Below are positions 17,258 to 25,289 of a stretch of DNA of 64,000 nt, piece by piece. The notes below the pieces were generated by a model. The model was not told the DNA's origin and did no database searches. It saw only the letters and a list, made by a program, of their open reading frames with translations. Within the stretch, counting starts at the first letter, position 1; every line of letters begins with the position of its first letter. Source of the stretch: Sulfitobacter sp. HGT1 (GTDB taxonomy: Bacteria; Pseudomonadota; Alphaproteobacteria; Rhodobacterales; Rhodobacteraceae); assembly GCF_013282155.1 (NCBI RefSeq), contig NZ_BLWI01000010.1, forward strand, positions 124,001-188,000, written 5' to 3'. Made by a program: the position numbers and the translations under genes.

Positions 17258-19684
17258 ATGAAAACCACCACCCGTGCGCTCGTGATTGGGGGCGGCGTCG
17301 TTGGCGCGTCGGTTTTGTATCATCTGACCAAACTGGGTTGGAAAGACGTGATGCTGGTGGAGCGGTCGGAACTGACCTCGGGCAGCACATGGCACGCCGC
17401 TGGCGGGTTTCACACGTTGAATGGCGATACGAATATGGCCGCGTTGCAGGGCTATACCATCCGTCTTTACAAAGAGCTTGAGGAAATCACCGGCATGTCC
17501 TGCGGCTTGCATCACGTGGGCGGCGTGACCCTTGCCGATACGCCGGAACGTTTTGACATGATGCTGGCGGAACGGGCCAAGCACCGCTTTATGGGGCTCG
17601 ATACCGAGATCGTCGGACCGGAAGAAATCGCCAGGATCGCCCCGATTACCAACCTCGAGGGCATTATCGGCGGGCTTTATGATCCGCTCGACGGGCATCT
17701 TGACCCGTCGGGCACGACCCACGCCTATGCGAAGGCGGCACGTATGGGCGGTGCCACCATTGAGACCCATTGCATGGTGCGCGAAACCAACCAACGCCCA
17801 GATGGCACGTGGGATGTGGTGACAGACAAGGGCACGATCCACACTGAACATCTGATCAACGCAGGCGGGTTGTGGGCACGTGAAGTGGGCGCGATGGCGG
17901 GTGTGTACTTTCCCCTGCACCCGATGGAACACCAGTATATCGTCACCGACGACATCCCCGAAATCTATGAACGCGAGGCCGAGCATCCGCATGTGATGGA
18001 CCCCGCCGGAGAAAGCTATCTGCGCCAAGAAGGGCGCGGGCTGTGCATCGGGTTTTACGAACAATCCGCGCGGCCTTGGGCGGTGGATGGCACGCCATGG
18101 GGGTTTGGCCATGAACTGCTGCCCGATGACTTTGACAAGATCGAACAAAGCATTGATTTCGCTTATAAACGCTTTCCCGTGCTGGCCACTGCCGGTGTCA
18201 AATCCGTCATCCACGGCCCGTTTACATTTGCGCCCGACGGCAATCCGCTGGTGGGGCCCGTGCCCGGCCTGCGCAATTATTGGTCGGCTTGCGGCGTGAT
18301 GGCCGGCTTCTCTCAGGGGGGCGGTGTCGGGCTGACGCTGGCGCAATGGATGGTCGAAGGTGAACCGGAGCGCGATGTGATGGCGATGGATGTGGCGCGC
18401 TTTGGTGACTGGATCAGCCCCGGCTATACCTTGCCCAAAGTGATCGAAAATTATCAAAAGCGGTTCTCGGTCTCCTATCCGAACGAGGAACTGCCCGCCG
18501 CCCGGCCCCATCGCACCACGCCGATGTATGATATTTTCAGCCGTCTGGGCGCGGTCTGGGGCCAGCAATACGGGCTCGAGGTGCCCAACTATTTCGCCAC
18601 GGGGGATGAGCCGACCTTCGAGACACCGTCCTTCCGCCGCTCTGACGCGTTCAGCGCTGTGGCGCGCGAGGTTGCGGGGGTGCGAGGCGGTGTTGGCATC
18701 AACGAGGTGCAGAATTTCGGAAACTATCTGGTCACGGGGGCGGACGCCCGCGCATGGCTGGACAGGATCATGGCGGGGCGCGTGCCTGCCCAAGGGCGTA
18801 TGTCACTGACGCCGATGCTGTCGGAAAAAGGCAAGCTGATCGGTGATTTCACCATGTCCTGTCTGGATGCGCAAACCTTCCAGCTGACCGCATCTTACGG
18901 CGCGCAGGCCTATCACATGCGCTGGTTTACCCGGCATTTACAAGGTGATGTGCGGGTCGAGAATATTTCCGACAAACGTACGGGGTTCCAGATTGCAGGG
19001 CCGAATGCCGCAGCCGTTCTGGCCACCTGCACCCGCGATGACGTCACCACCCTGCGGTTCATGGATGTGCGCAAAATGACCGTCGGCATGGTGAATTGTC
19101 TGGTGCAGCGGGTCAGCTATACCGGCGATCTGGGGTTCGAGATTTATTGCGACCCGATGGATCAACGCAGCCTTTGGACCACGCTTTGGGAAGCAGGCAA
19201 AGCCTTTGACATGGTGCCTTTTGGAATGCGCGCGATGATGTCGCTGCGGCTCGATAAATTTTTTGGCAGTTGGATGTCGGAATTTTCGCCTGATTACACC
19301 GCCGCCGAAACCGGGCTGGACCGGTTCATCAGCTTCAAGAAGAACGTTGATTTCATTGGCAGAACCGCAGCCGAGGCTGATCGGCGCGCTGGCCCGGATC
19401 GCACGCTTTGTGCATTCGAGGTGGATAGTATCGACGCCGATGTGCATGGCTACGAACCGATCTGGCATGACGGTCAGGTGGTGGGGTTCTGCACCTCGGG
19501 CGGCTATTCGCATTTCGCGGGCAAATCCATCGCCTTGGGGTTTGTCCCTACGGGCAGCAGGCGCGACGGTTTGCGGGTAGAGATCGAGATTTTGGGCAAG
19601 ATGTGCCCTGCCCGTCTGATCACGACCCCCTTGTTTGATGCCGATGGCGCAAGAATGCGCGGCGCACCCTTAACCCCGTGTTGA
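17258..19684 (+). CDS. FAD-dependent dehydrogenase with GcvT domain (dimethylglycine/sarcosine dehydrogenase-like), copy B
   Basis: 808 residues, same plan as the gene at 13218-15638: FAD motif LVIGGGVVGAS (8-18), STWHAAGGFH with the presumed flavin-linking His46, central FAO_M region and C-terminal GcvT/tetrahydrofolate domain (VQRVSYTGDLGFEIY, MSLRLDKFFGSWMSEFSPDY). The STWHAAG context matches known dimethylglycine dehydrogenases more closely than copy A. The start has AAAGGGAG nine bases upstream. The 160-base gap to the divergent DUF2254 gene holds an inverted repeat CGACAT-GAA-ATGTCG (17174-17188), a possible operator. The MobA-like gene follows after 20 bases and may be co-transcribed. 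Confidence 0.92.
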   Translation: MKTTTRALVIGGGVVGASVLYHLTKLGWKDVMLVERSELTSGSTWHAAGGFHTLNGDTNMAALQGYTIRLYKELEEITGMSCGLHHVGGVTLADTPERFDMMLAERAKHRFMGLDTEIVGPEEIARIAPITNLEGIIGGLYDPLDGHLDPSGTTHAYAKAARMGGATIETHCMVRETNQRPDGTWDVVTDKGTIHTEHLINAGGLWAREVGAMAGVYFPLHPMEHQYIVTDDIPEIYEREAEHPHVMDPAGESYLRQEGRGLCIGFYEQSARPWAVDGTPWGFGHELLPDDFDKIEQSIDFAYKRFPVLATAGVKSVIHGPFTFAPDGNPLVGPVPGLRNYWSACGVMAGFSQGGGVGLTLAQWMVEGEPERDVMAMDVARFGDWISPGYTLPKVIENYQKRFSVSYPNEELPAARPHRTTPMYDIFSRLGAVWGQQYGLEVPNYFATGDEPTFETPSFRRSDAFSAVAREVAGVRGGVGINEVQNFGNYLVTGADARAWLDRIMAGRVPAQGRMSLTPMLSEKGKLIGDFTMSCLDAQTFQLTASYGAQAYHMRWFTRHLQGDVRVENISDKRTGFQIAGPNAAAVLATCTRDDVTTLRFMDVRKMTVGMVNCLVQRVSYTGDLGFEIYCDPMDQRSLWTTLWEAGKAFDMVPFGMRAMMSLRLDKFFGSWMSEFSPDYTAAETGLDRFISFKKNVDFIGRTAAEADRRAGPDRTLCAFEVDSIDADVHGYEPIWHDGQVVGFCTSGGYSHFAGKSIALGFVPTGSRRDGLRVEIEILGKMCPARLITTPLFDADGARMRGAPLTPC

Positions 19685-19704
19685 AATCGCGCTAGTCATA
19701 ACGG

Positions 19705-20319
19705 ATGAGCAAACCCGTCCTCCCGATTATCCTGCTAGCCGCTGGCCAGTCATCGCGCATGAAAGGCCGTGACAAACTGCTTGAGCAGGTGGACGGGATG
19801 CCCTTGTTGCGGCGTCAGGCGATGATGGCTTTGGCTGCGCACTCAGGGCCAGTGATTGTGACCTTACCGGTCAAACCGCACCCGCGCTATGACGTGATCG
19901 CGGATCTTGAGATCACCCGGGTCCCCGTTCCCGATGCCGATGAAGGCATGGCTGCATCCCTAAGGCGCGGATTTGCTGCGCTGCCGCCAAACACGCCAGC
20001 CGCGAAGCTGTTGCTTGCCGATCTGCCGGATTTGACCATCGTCGACTTGAAGAAGTGCCTGCAAGCCGTTGATTTAAAATCAACTAACTCGATCTGGCGC
20101 GGGGCGACTTCGCAGGGTCAACCGGGGCACCCCATTATCTTTGCGGCTGTGCATTTTGCGGAATTCGCGAAAGTGACCGGCGACAATGGCGGTCGCGAGA
20201 TCGTCGCCGCCGCAAAGGACCATTCAGTCCTAATTCCGCTTTCAGGACAACAGGCCCGCCGTGATCTGGACACCCCCGAGGCCTGGGATAAATGGCGCGC
20301 CGAAAACCCCGACCGTTAG
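19705..20319 (+). CDS. MobA/MocA-like nucleotidyltransferase
   Basis: 204-residue protein with the NTP-transferase (MobA-like) fold. The nucleotide-binding signature is at the N terminus: ILLAAGQSSRMKGRDKLLEQ, followed by the metal-binding LLLADLPDL motif (in place of the usual GDMP/GDQP) and QPGHPIIF, matching the PGHP element seen in MocA, which makes molybdopterin cytosine dinucleotide. No xanthine dehydrogenase-like molybdoenzyme is encoded in the window, so that role is not supported by context. It lies 20 bases after the FAD-GcvT dehydrogenase gene, on the same strand. Confidence 0.85.
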   Translation: MSKPVLPIILLAAGQSSRMKGRDKLLEQVDGMPLLRRQAMMALAAHSGPVIVTLPVKPHPRYDVIADLEITRVPVPDADEGMAASLRRGFAALPPNTPAAKLLLADLPDLTIVDLKKCLQAVDLKSTNSIWRGATSQGQPGHPIIFAAVHFAEFAKVTGDNGGREIVAAAKDHSVLIPLSGQQARRDLDTPEAWDKWRAENPDR

Positions 20320-20352
20320 CCGCAGCGGGCACATCGCGTGCATGAGGGCCAG

Positions 20353-20970
20353 TTAACGGTCGAACAGGATGACGTCGGCTTTCTTGAGGGTGCGGCGGGC
20401 AGATAGATAGGCGTTCGTGCCCTCCTGCGTGGCCAGTTCTGGAAAAATCTCTTGAATTTCAGTGCGCTGTGCGTTGCCGATCCCCGCAAGGCTTTGCTGG
20501 GTGGGTTGAAAGCTTTCGGTCCAGACACCGTTTGACAGCACGACCTCGTGGTGATCGCACATAAAGTGATAATAGGTCGTGCCGGTGCTGGCGACGACAT
20601 CGACCCCTTGGACACCCGTCAGATGCTTGGCCGCAACCAGCACTTCGCGTTCCTCGAAATACAAGGCGGTTTTATCATTCGCTACCAGAACACGGTGGTT
20701 CGGGCTTAGCATCATGTCACGCTCCGGCAGATTGCTGCCCAAAGCCCCCTGCCGGATCAGAACCGGTTTCAGATGCGCGGCGCGGGAAAGATCACCTGAC
20801 GTCATGGCGCGCCGCCCGGTCCAGCGGATTTCCTGAAGCCCATTGTCGCGCGTCACCACAACATCCCCGACCTGCAAATCCTCGACCTTGCGTTCGCCTT
20901 TTGGCGTGGCAATGCGTGTCCCTGTGGTAAAGCAAGGCGTTATTTCAGTATCGGGCGTTGGCAACGTCAT
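20353..20970 (-). CDS. Orphan Hint-domain protein (205 aa)
   Basis: Nearly the whole chain is a Hint (hedgehog/intein) fold of the Hint_2 type common in Roseobacters. The N-terminal nucleophile is Cys13 in PCFTTGTRIATPKGERKVED, followed by LQVGDVVVTRDNGLQEIRWTGRR, the block MMLSPNHRVLV and the TTYYHFMCDHHEVVLSNGVW segment. There is only a 12-residue N-terminal extein-like piece and no recognisable secreted passenger domain; normally such domains sit at the C terminus of large exported proteins. It could be a fragment of a larger gene, a stand-alone autoprocessing protein, or an enzyme that has lost self-cleavage. It converges on the nucleotidyltransferase gene. Confidence 0.88.
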   Translation of the reverse strand: MTLPTPDTEITPCFTTGTRIATPKGERKVEDLQVGDVVVTRDNGLQEIRWTGRRAMTSGDLSRAAHLKPVLIRQGALGSNLPERDMMLSPNHRVLVANDKTALYFEEREVLVAAKHLTGVQGVDVVASTGTTYYHFMCDHHEVVLSNGVWTESFQPTQQSLAGIGNAQRTEIQEIFPELATQEGTNAYLSARRTLKKADVILFDR

Positions 20971-21491
20971 TATCCTTGGTCATCGTAAATAGCTTGTCGT
21001 GAAAAAACCGTAAAAGCGCGGGCAAGTTTTATGCAGCCCAGCATAGCTGCCCCGGTTCGGCCCAGAAAGATCAAACAAGAAACAAAATTAACATATTAAG
21101 GGGCTTGTGGGGTTATATCGGCATTTTCAGAAGATCAACGTTGCGGGGATTTTCGGCCATTGTTTCCAAATTGATGCGCATTTTGCATCGGCCCTCCCAA
21201 GGAAATCGGCAATATTCCCCAAATTCCGCCCCAAATCACCCAGCAGGTCAGCGCATTGTTTCCAATGTCGAAAACCGGCATCGGCATAGAAAAAAGCCTG
21301 ACCCCGGCAAAATTCGCGCAGGGAAAGAAACGGCAACAGGAACCAATCCCATCGGATTTTAAGCATTTTTTCAGGATTTGGGAGGGAGCCGCCATATTCG
21401 ATAACAATCGAATGATGGCTGACTCGAGTCCAATTCATAAATCCCTGCAACACAGTCGCAGTCTTCATGCGGAATAACCTGCAAAGGTTAT
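20971..21491. other. Gene-free stretch between the Hint gene and tRNA-Leu
   Basis: About 520 bases in which I find no convincing protein gene on either strand: open frames exist but lack ribosome-binding sites and give atypical composition. The part nearest the Hint gene should hold its promoter. The stretch is richer in A and T than its surroundings (for example AACAAAATTAACATATTAAG near 21080), which fits promoter or regulatory DNA or a decayed gene. Confidence 0.5.
21473..21491 (-). terminator. Possible terminator downstream of tRNA-Leu
   Basis: On the minus strand the tRNA 3' end is followed at once by ATAACC-TTTGCA-GGTTAT, a six- to seven-base hairpin, then TCCGC. The T-run is weak, so this may be a processing or pausing hairpin. 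Confidence 0.35.
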
Positions 21492-21575
21492 TGGTACCCA
21501 AGGCCGGACTCGAACCGGCACGCCTCGCGGCGGGGGATTTTGAATCCCCTGCGTCTACCATTCCGCCACTCGGGC
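21492..21575 (-). tRNA. tRNA-Leu (anticodon CAA)
   Basis: Cloverleaf of 84 bases including an encoded CCA. Read on the minus strand it starts GCCCGAG and ends CTTGGGT-ACCA, which pair as the acceptor stem with two G-T pairs. The anticodon stem-loop GGGGA-TTCAAAA-TCCCC places CAA in the anticodon. A long variable arm (CGCCGCGAGGCG) is diagnostic of class II tRNAs, and the T arm reads GCCGGTTCGAGTCCGGC. It decodes UUG leucine codons. Confidence 0.95.
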
Positions 21576-21697
21576 ACTGGGGGGCTGATACCGCGCAACG
21601 CACAGGTCGGCAAGGGTAAATTTGCGGGTTTTTCTTGACCCCATGCGATAGGCATGGTGTTGCCTTGAAACATTGTCATTTTAGCGGAGAACCACGC

Positions 21698-22276
21698 ATG
21701 ATCCGAGGTCTGTATGACTGGGTGTTAAGCCTTGCCAACCACCCGAAAGCACTGTGGGCGCTGGCATTCATCGCGTTCATCGAAAGCTCGGTCTTTCCGA
21801 TTCCACCCGATATCATGATGATTCCGATGATTTTGGCGCGGCCTAACCGGGCCTGGCTGATCGCGGGCGTGGCACTGGTCGCGTCGGTGCTGGGGGGGAT
21901 GCTGGGCTATGCCATCGGGGCATTTGCCTTTGATACGATCGGGGCCCCTATTCTGGCGAGCTTGGGCAAGGCCGATGCGATGGCCGAATTCTCTTCGCGT
22001 TTCAATGACATGGGGTTCTGGGCCGTGTTGACCGCTGGCGTCACGCCGTTTCCTTACAAGGTGATCACGATCATGTCGGGCTGGACGGCCATGCCGCTTG
22101 GCACGTTTATCGTCACCTCGATCCTTGCACGCGCCTTGCGGTTCTTTATCGTCGCGGCGCTGTTGTGGAAATTCGGCGCGCCGGTGCGCGACTTTATCGA
22201 GCGGCGGCTGCCGCTCATGTTTACAATTGCCGTTGTGCTTCTTTTTGGCGGCTTTTTTGCGGTGAGGTATCTGTGA
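21698..22276 (+). CDS. YqaA-like membrane protein (VTT/SNARE-associated family)
   Basis: 192-residue inner-membrane protein of the VTT/DedA-like superfamily. It starts MIRGLYDWVLSLANHPKALW, followed by FIAFIESSVFPIPPDIMMIP, the conserved Glu/Pro-Pro-Asp element of the family, then a Gly-rich re-entrant segment (LGGMLGYAIGAF) and FNDMGFWAVLTAGVTPFPYK. The ATG at 21698 has GCGGAGA upstream. Relatives in other bacteria are implicated in lipid scrambling and membrane homeostasis. The stop codon overlaps the start of dsbB (TGATG), so both membrane proteins are made from one message. Confidence 0.88.
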   Translation: MIRGLYDWVLSLANHPKALWALAFIAFIESSVFPIPPDIMMIPMILARPNRAWLIAGVALVASVLGGMLGYAIGAFAFDTIGAPILASLGKADAMAEFSSRFNDMGFWAVLTAGVTPFPYKVITIMSGWTAMPLGTFIVTSILARALRFFIVAALLWKFGAPVRDFIERRLPLMFTIAVVLLFGGFFAVRYL

Positions 22277-22743
22277 TGACGCGCAAGACTTTGGTTCTAT
22301 TGGCAACCCTTGGTTCAGCGGCGCTGCTGTTGGGGGCCTTCGGGTTTCAGCATCTGGGCGGGATGGCCCCGTGCAAATTGTGCCTGTGGCAAAGATGGCC
22401 CCACGCGGCGGCAATTGTGATCGGTGTGATCGTGCTGTTCGGTGCGCCGCGGGCCTTGATCTGGCTGGGCGCGCTGGCCGTTACGGTTACAGGCGCAATC
22501 GGCGTTTATCATGCTGGTGTTGAATGGAAATGGTGGCCCGGCCCGTCAAGCTGCACAGGCGGCGGCATGGATTTGGGCGCGCTAAGCGGCAGCGATCTTC
22601 TGTCGACGACCGCGCCTTCTGGCTTGGTCATGTGCGACGAGATCGTGTGGCAGCTGTTCGGCCTGTCGATGGCGGGCTGGAACGCCGTGATCTGCGCTGT
22701 CTTGTTGGCGTTCTGGGTGGCTGCGGCGCGGGCGCGCACCTAA
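22276..22743 (+). CDS. dsbB: Disulfide bond formation protein B
   Basis: Inner-membrane quinone reductase that re-oxidises DsbA. Four hydrophobic segments are visible in 155 residues. The first redox pair is Cys33-Lys-Leu-Cys36 in the first periplasmic loop, with the quinone-site arginine in LWQRWPH. The second pair is Cys93 (SSCTGGG) and Cys120 (VMCDEI) in the second loop. Start codon at 22276 overlaps the stop of the upstream membrane protein gene. Its partner may be the DsbA-like protein at 60252. The last four bases overlap the converging Lrp-type regulator. Confidence 0.93.
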   Translation: MTRKTLVLLATLGSAALLLGAFGFQHLGGMAPCKLCLWQRWPHAAAIVIGVIVLFGAPRALIWLGALAVTVTGAIGVYHAGVEWKWWPGPSSCTGGGMDLGALSGSDLLSTTAPSGLVMCDEIVWQLFGLSMAGWNAVICAVLLAFWVAAARART

Positions 22744-23192
22744 CCCGCCTGCGCGCCCTGCCCGGTTTTACGGGTTTTCAACAACAGGCTGGTTTCACTG
22801 GCCACAACACCGTCAAGCTTGCGAATACGGGCCAGAACCTCGTCAAATTCCTCGAGGGTTTTGGTGCCGATTTCGACGATCACATCCCAGCGGCCATTGG
22901 TCGAATGCACCGCCCGCAACTGCGTCATGCCCATCAGCGTGCGGGTGATCCGGTCAGTGCCGCGCCCTTCGATTTCGATCATCATCAACCCGCGCACCGG
23001 ATCGGCCAGAACATCCGAGCGCGTCACCACCGTAAACCCCAATATTTCACCGCTTGCTTGCAGCCGCTCAAGCCGGGCACGCAATGTTGTGCGCGAAATG
23101 CCCAGCCGTGCCGCCAGATCCGACAGCGACGCGCGCGCGTCCTCGCGCAGGGCCGAGACCAGTGCTTCGTCCGATTTGTTCATTTGATCCAT
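22740..23192 (-). CDS. Lrp/AsnC family transcriptional regulator (probable regulator of arginine catabolism)
   Basis: 150 residues with the usual two parts: an N-terminal winged helix-turn-helix (LSDLAARLGISRTTLRARLERL) and a C-terminal RAM effector domain (GLMMIEIEGRGTDRITRTLM... GRWDVIVEIGTKTLEEFDEV). Such proteins bind amino acids and form octamers. It is transcribed divergently from arginase and ornithine cyclodeaminase, the classical arrangement for Lrp-type activators of arginine use, so arginine or ornithine is the probable effector. An inverted repeat in the shared promoter region (23221-23241) is a candidate site. Confidence 0.92.
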   Translation of the reverse strand: MDQMNKSDEALVSALREDARASLSDLAARLGISRTTLRARLERLQASGEILGFTVVTRSDVLADPVRGLMMIEIEGRGTDRITRTLMGMTQLRAVHSTNGRWDVIVEIGTKTLEEFDEVLARIRKLDGVVASETSLLLKTRKTGQGAQAG

Positions 23193-23220
23193 CCAATCTG
23201 GTCAAAATATCTCCGGTTTG

Positions 23221-23241
23221 GTCACTTTATTACATTGTGAC
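23221..23241. promoter_or_regulatory. Candidate operator between the Lrp-type regulator and arginase
   Basis: GTCAC (23221-23225) and GTGAC (23237-23241) form an inverted repeat around an A/T-rich eleven-base centre (TTTATTACATT). The layout, two short arms around an A/T core, is what Lrp-family proteins bind. The assignment to the neighbouring regulator is inferred from position. Confidence 0.4.
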
Positions 23242-23294
23242 GATCCAGACCAGCCAGATATGTCTGTTGAAACGCAATCAAAGGGGTCTTTTCC

Positions 23295-24215
23295 ATGACA
23301 CAGCAAAACTGCATTCTTCTGGGCGCACCGATGGACAGCGGCAAGCGCCGTTTGGGCTGCCTGATGGGGCCTGACGCCTATCGCACCGCAGGGCTTGCAA
23401 CGGCGCTGGCCGATCTGGGTCACACGGTCACAGACCGCGGCAATGTCCCGCCCGCCCCCTATACGCCCGGCCAGCACCCCAAATTGCACGCGCTTGAGGA
23501 AACGATCGCCTGGACCCAAAGCCTGGCTGACGCGGCCGAGGCAGCACTAGGCGAAGGCACCCCGATCTTTATGGGCGGCGATCATGCGCTGGCGTCCGGC
23601 ACCGTCTTGGGCGCAATGCGGTTTGCGCAGGCGCAGGGTCGTCCCTTGTTTGTGTTGTGGCTGGATGCCCATAGCGATTTTCACACCCCCGAAAGCACCG
23701 ACAGCGGCAATTTGCACGGCACGCCCTTGGGGTACGTGACGGGGCGCGAGGGTTTTGATGCCTTCCCCGATCTGCCCTATCCGCTGCCCCACGACAATAT
23801 TGCCATCATCGGCTTGCGCTCTGTCGATGCGGCTGAACGCGCTGCCTTGCAGGAAACCACCATCCAGCGGGTCGACATGCGCGAGATTGACGAAACCGGC
23901 ATTGCCACGCCGTTGAATGCCTTCCTTGCCAAGGTCGCGGCGGCCAACGGGATGCTGCATGTGTCGCTGGATGTTGATTTCCTTGACCCTTCCGTTGCGC
24001 CTGCTGTCGGCACCACGGTTCCGGGCGGTGCCACCGTGCGCGAAGGCCATCTGGTGATGGAAATCCTCCACGACAGCGGCTTGATGACATCACTGGATCT
24101 GGTGGAGCTGAACCCGTTTCTGGATGAACGCGGCCGCACTGCGCGTTTGATGGTTGATCTGGCCGCCTCTGCCTTTGGCCGCCGCGTCTTTGACCGCCCC
24201 ACCCGCGCCTATTGA
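23295..24215 (+). CDS. rocF: Arginase
   Basis: Hydrolyses L-arginine to ornithine and urea with a binuclear Mn centre. All metal ligands of the ureohydrolase family are seen: His97 (GGDHALASG), Asp124, His126 and Asp128 (DAHSDFHTPE), Asp226 and Asp228 (SLDVDFLDPSVAP). Length (306 aa) is normal for arginase rather than agmatinase or formiminoglutamase, and the DAHSDFHTPE sequence favours arginase. AAGGGG lies ten bases before the start. The ornithine cyclodeaminase gene follows after 21 bases, so arginine is taken through ornithine to proline. Confidence 0.94.
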   Translation: MTQQNCILLGAPMDSGKRRLGCLMGPDAYRTAGLATALADLGHTVTDRGNVPPAPYTPGQHPKLHALEETIAWTQSLADAAEAALGEGTPIFMGGDHALASGTVLGAMRFAQAQGRPLFVLWLDAHSDFHTPESTDSGNLHGTPLGYVTGREGFDAFPDLPYPLPHDNIAIIGLRSVDAAERAALQETTIQRVDMREIDETGIATPLNAFLAKVAAANGMLHVSLDVDFLDPSVAPAVGTTVPGGATVREGHLVMEILHDSGLMTSLDLVELNPFLDERGRTARLMVDLAASAFGRRVFDRPTRAY

Positions 24216-24236
24216 TCCCGTGAAAGGATGCCAGCC

Positions 24237-25286
24237 ATGACCAATCTCAACCCCTCTGCCAAGGCGCTTGTGCCGTTTGTTTCCGTTCACAACATGATGA
24301 AGCTGATCCACCACGTCGGTGTTGAACCCATGTTGGTGGGGCTTGGTGACTATATCGAGGCCGATTTCAAACGGTGGGAGCTGTTTGACAAAACCCCGCG
24401 TGTTGCCAGCCATTCCGAACAGGGTGTGATCGAATTGATGCCGACCTCGGACGGGGATGTCTACGGGTTCAAATACGTCAACGGGCATCCGTCCAACACG
24501 GCAGACGGGTTGCAGACGGTGACGGCTTTCGGGTTGCTGGCCAATGTCGCCAATGGCTATCCGGTGTTGCTGTCCGAGATGACGATGCTGACGGCGCTGC
24601 GTACGGCTGCGACCTCGGCTGTGGTTGCGCGGTTGCTGGCCCCCAAGGGTGCGCATGTGATGGCGATGATCGGCAACGGGGCGCAATCGGAGTTCCAGAC
24701 ACTGGCGATGAAGGCGATTGTCGGCATCGACGAAGTGCGCCTCTTTGATATCGACCCAGCCGCCACCGCGAAATGTGCGACAAATCTGGCGGGCCACGGG
24801 ATCAAGGTCGTGGCCTGTGACACCGCCGAAGACGCCATATTGGGCGCGCAGATTGTCACCACCTGCACCGCAGACAAGCAATATGCGACGATCCTGACTG
24901 ATAACATGGTCGGTGCTGGCATCCACATCAATGCGATTGGCGGCGATTGCCCCGGCAAGACCGAACTGGCCCCGGCGATTTTGCACCGTGCGGGCATCTT
25001 TGTGGAATACCCCGAACAAACCCGTATCGAGGGCGAAATCCAGCAGCTTGACGCCGATCATCCGGTGACTGAAATCTGGCAGGTGTTGACCGGACAGGCC
25101 AAGGGCCGCACGGATGACAAGCAGATCACCCTGTTTGACAGCGTCGGTTTCGCGATCGAGGATTTCTCGGCGCTGCGCTATGTGCGCGACCAGATAGCCA
25201 GCACGGGGCTGTTTGACCCGCTTGACCTGCTGGCCGATCCCGAAGATCCACGCGACCTGTTCGGGATGCTGCAACGCGCGGGCTAG
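24237..25286 (+). CDS. Ornithine cyclodeaminase
   Basis: Converts L-ornithine to L-proline and ammonia with NAD, without releasing the intermediate. The 349-residue chain shows the mu-crystallin/OCD family plan: substrate domain with GFKYVNGHPSNT and SEMTMLTALRTAATSAVVAR, then the Rossmann segment VMAMIGNGAQSEFQ and INAIGGDCPGKTEL. I take the ATG at 24237 (MTNLNPSAK) because AAAGG lies nine bases before it; the ATG at 24228 would leave no spacing. With arginase it forms a two-step route from arginine to proline controlled by the divergent Lrp-type gene. Confidence 0.92.
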   Translation: MTNLNPSAKALVPFVSVHNMMKLIHHVGVEPMLVGLGDYIEADFKRWELFDKTPRVASHSEQGVIELMPTSDGDVYGFKYVNGHPSNTADGLQTVTAFGLLANVANGYPVLLSEMTMLTALRTAATSAVVARLLAPKGAHVMAMIGNGAQSEFQTLAMKAIVGIDEVRLFDIDPAATAKCATNLAGHGIKVVACDTAEDAILGAQIVTTCTADKQYATILTDNMVGAGIHINAIGGDCPGKTELAPAILHRAGIFVEYPEQTRIEGEIQQLDADHPVTEIWQVLTGQAKGRTDDKQITLFDSVGFAIEDFSALRYVRDQIASTGLFDPLDLLADPEDPRDLFGMLQRAG

Positions 25287-25289
25287 GGT

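Noticed and set aside
17108..18793. 561-codon open frame on the minus strand opposite the FAD-GcvT dehydrogenase
   Set aside because: Shadow of the plus-strand gene: the codon structure of the dehydrogenase explains the open frame, and the translation has no family motif.
21492..21575. Genomic-island attachment at tRNA-Leu
   Set aside because: I see no second copy of the tRNA 3' end in the window, no integrase gene beside it (the only tyrosine recombinase, xerD, is a housekeeping gene 10 kb away), and the flanking genes are ordinary.
21127..21603. 158-codon minus-strand open frame around tRNA-Leu
   Set aside because: It overlaps the tRNA gene completely and shows no ribosome-binding site or recognisable protein family.
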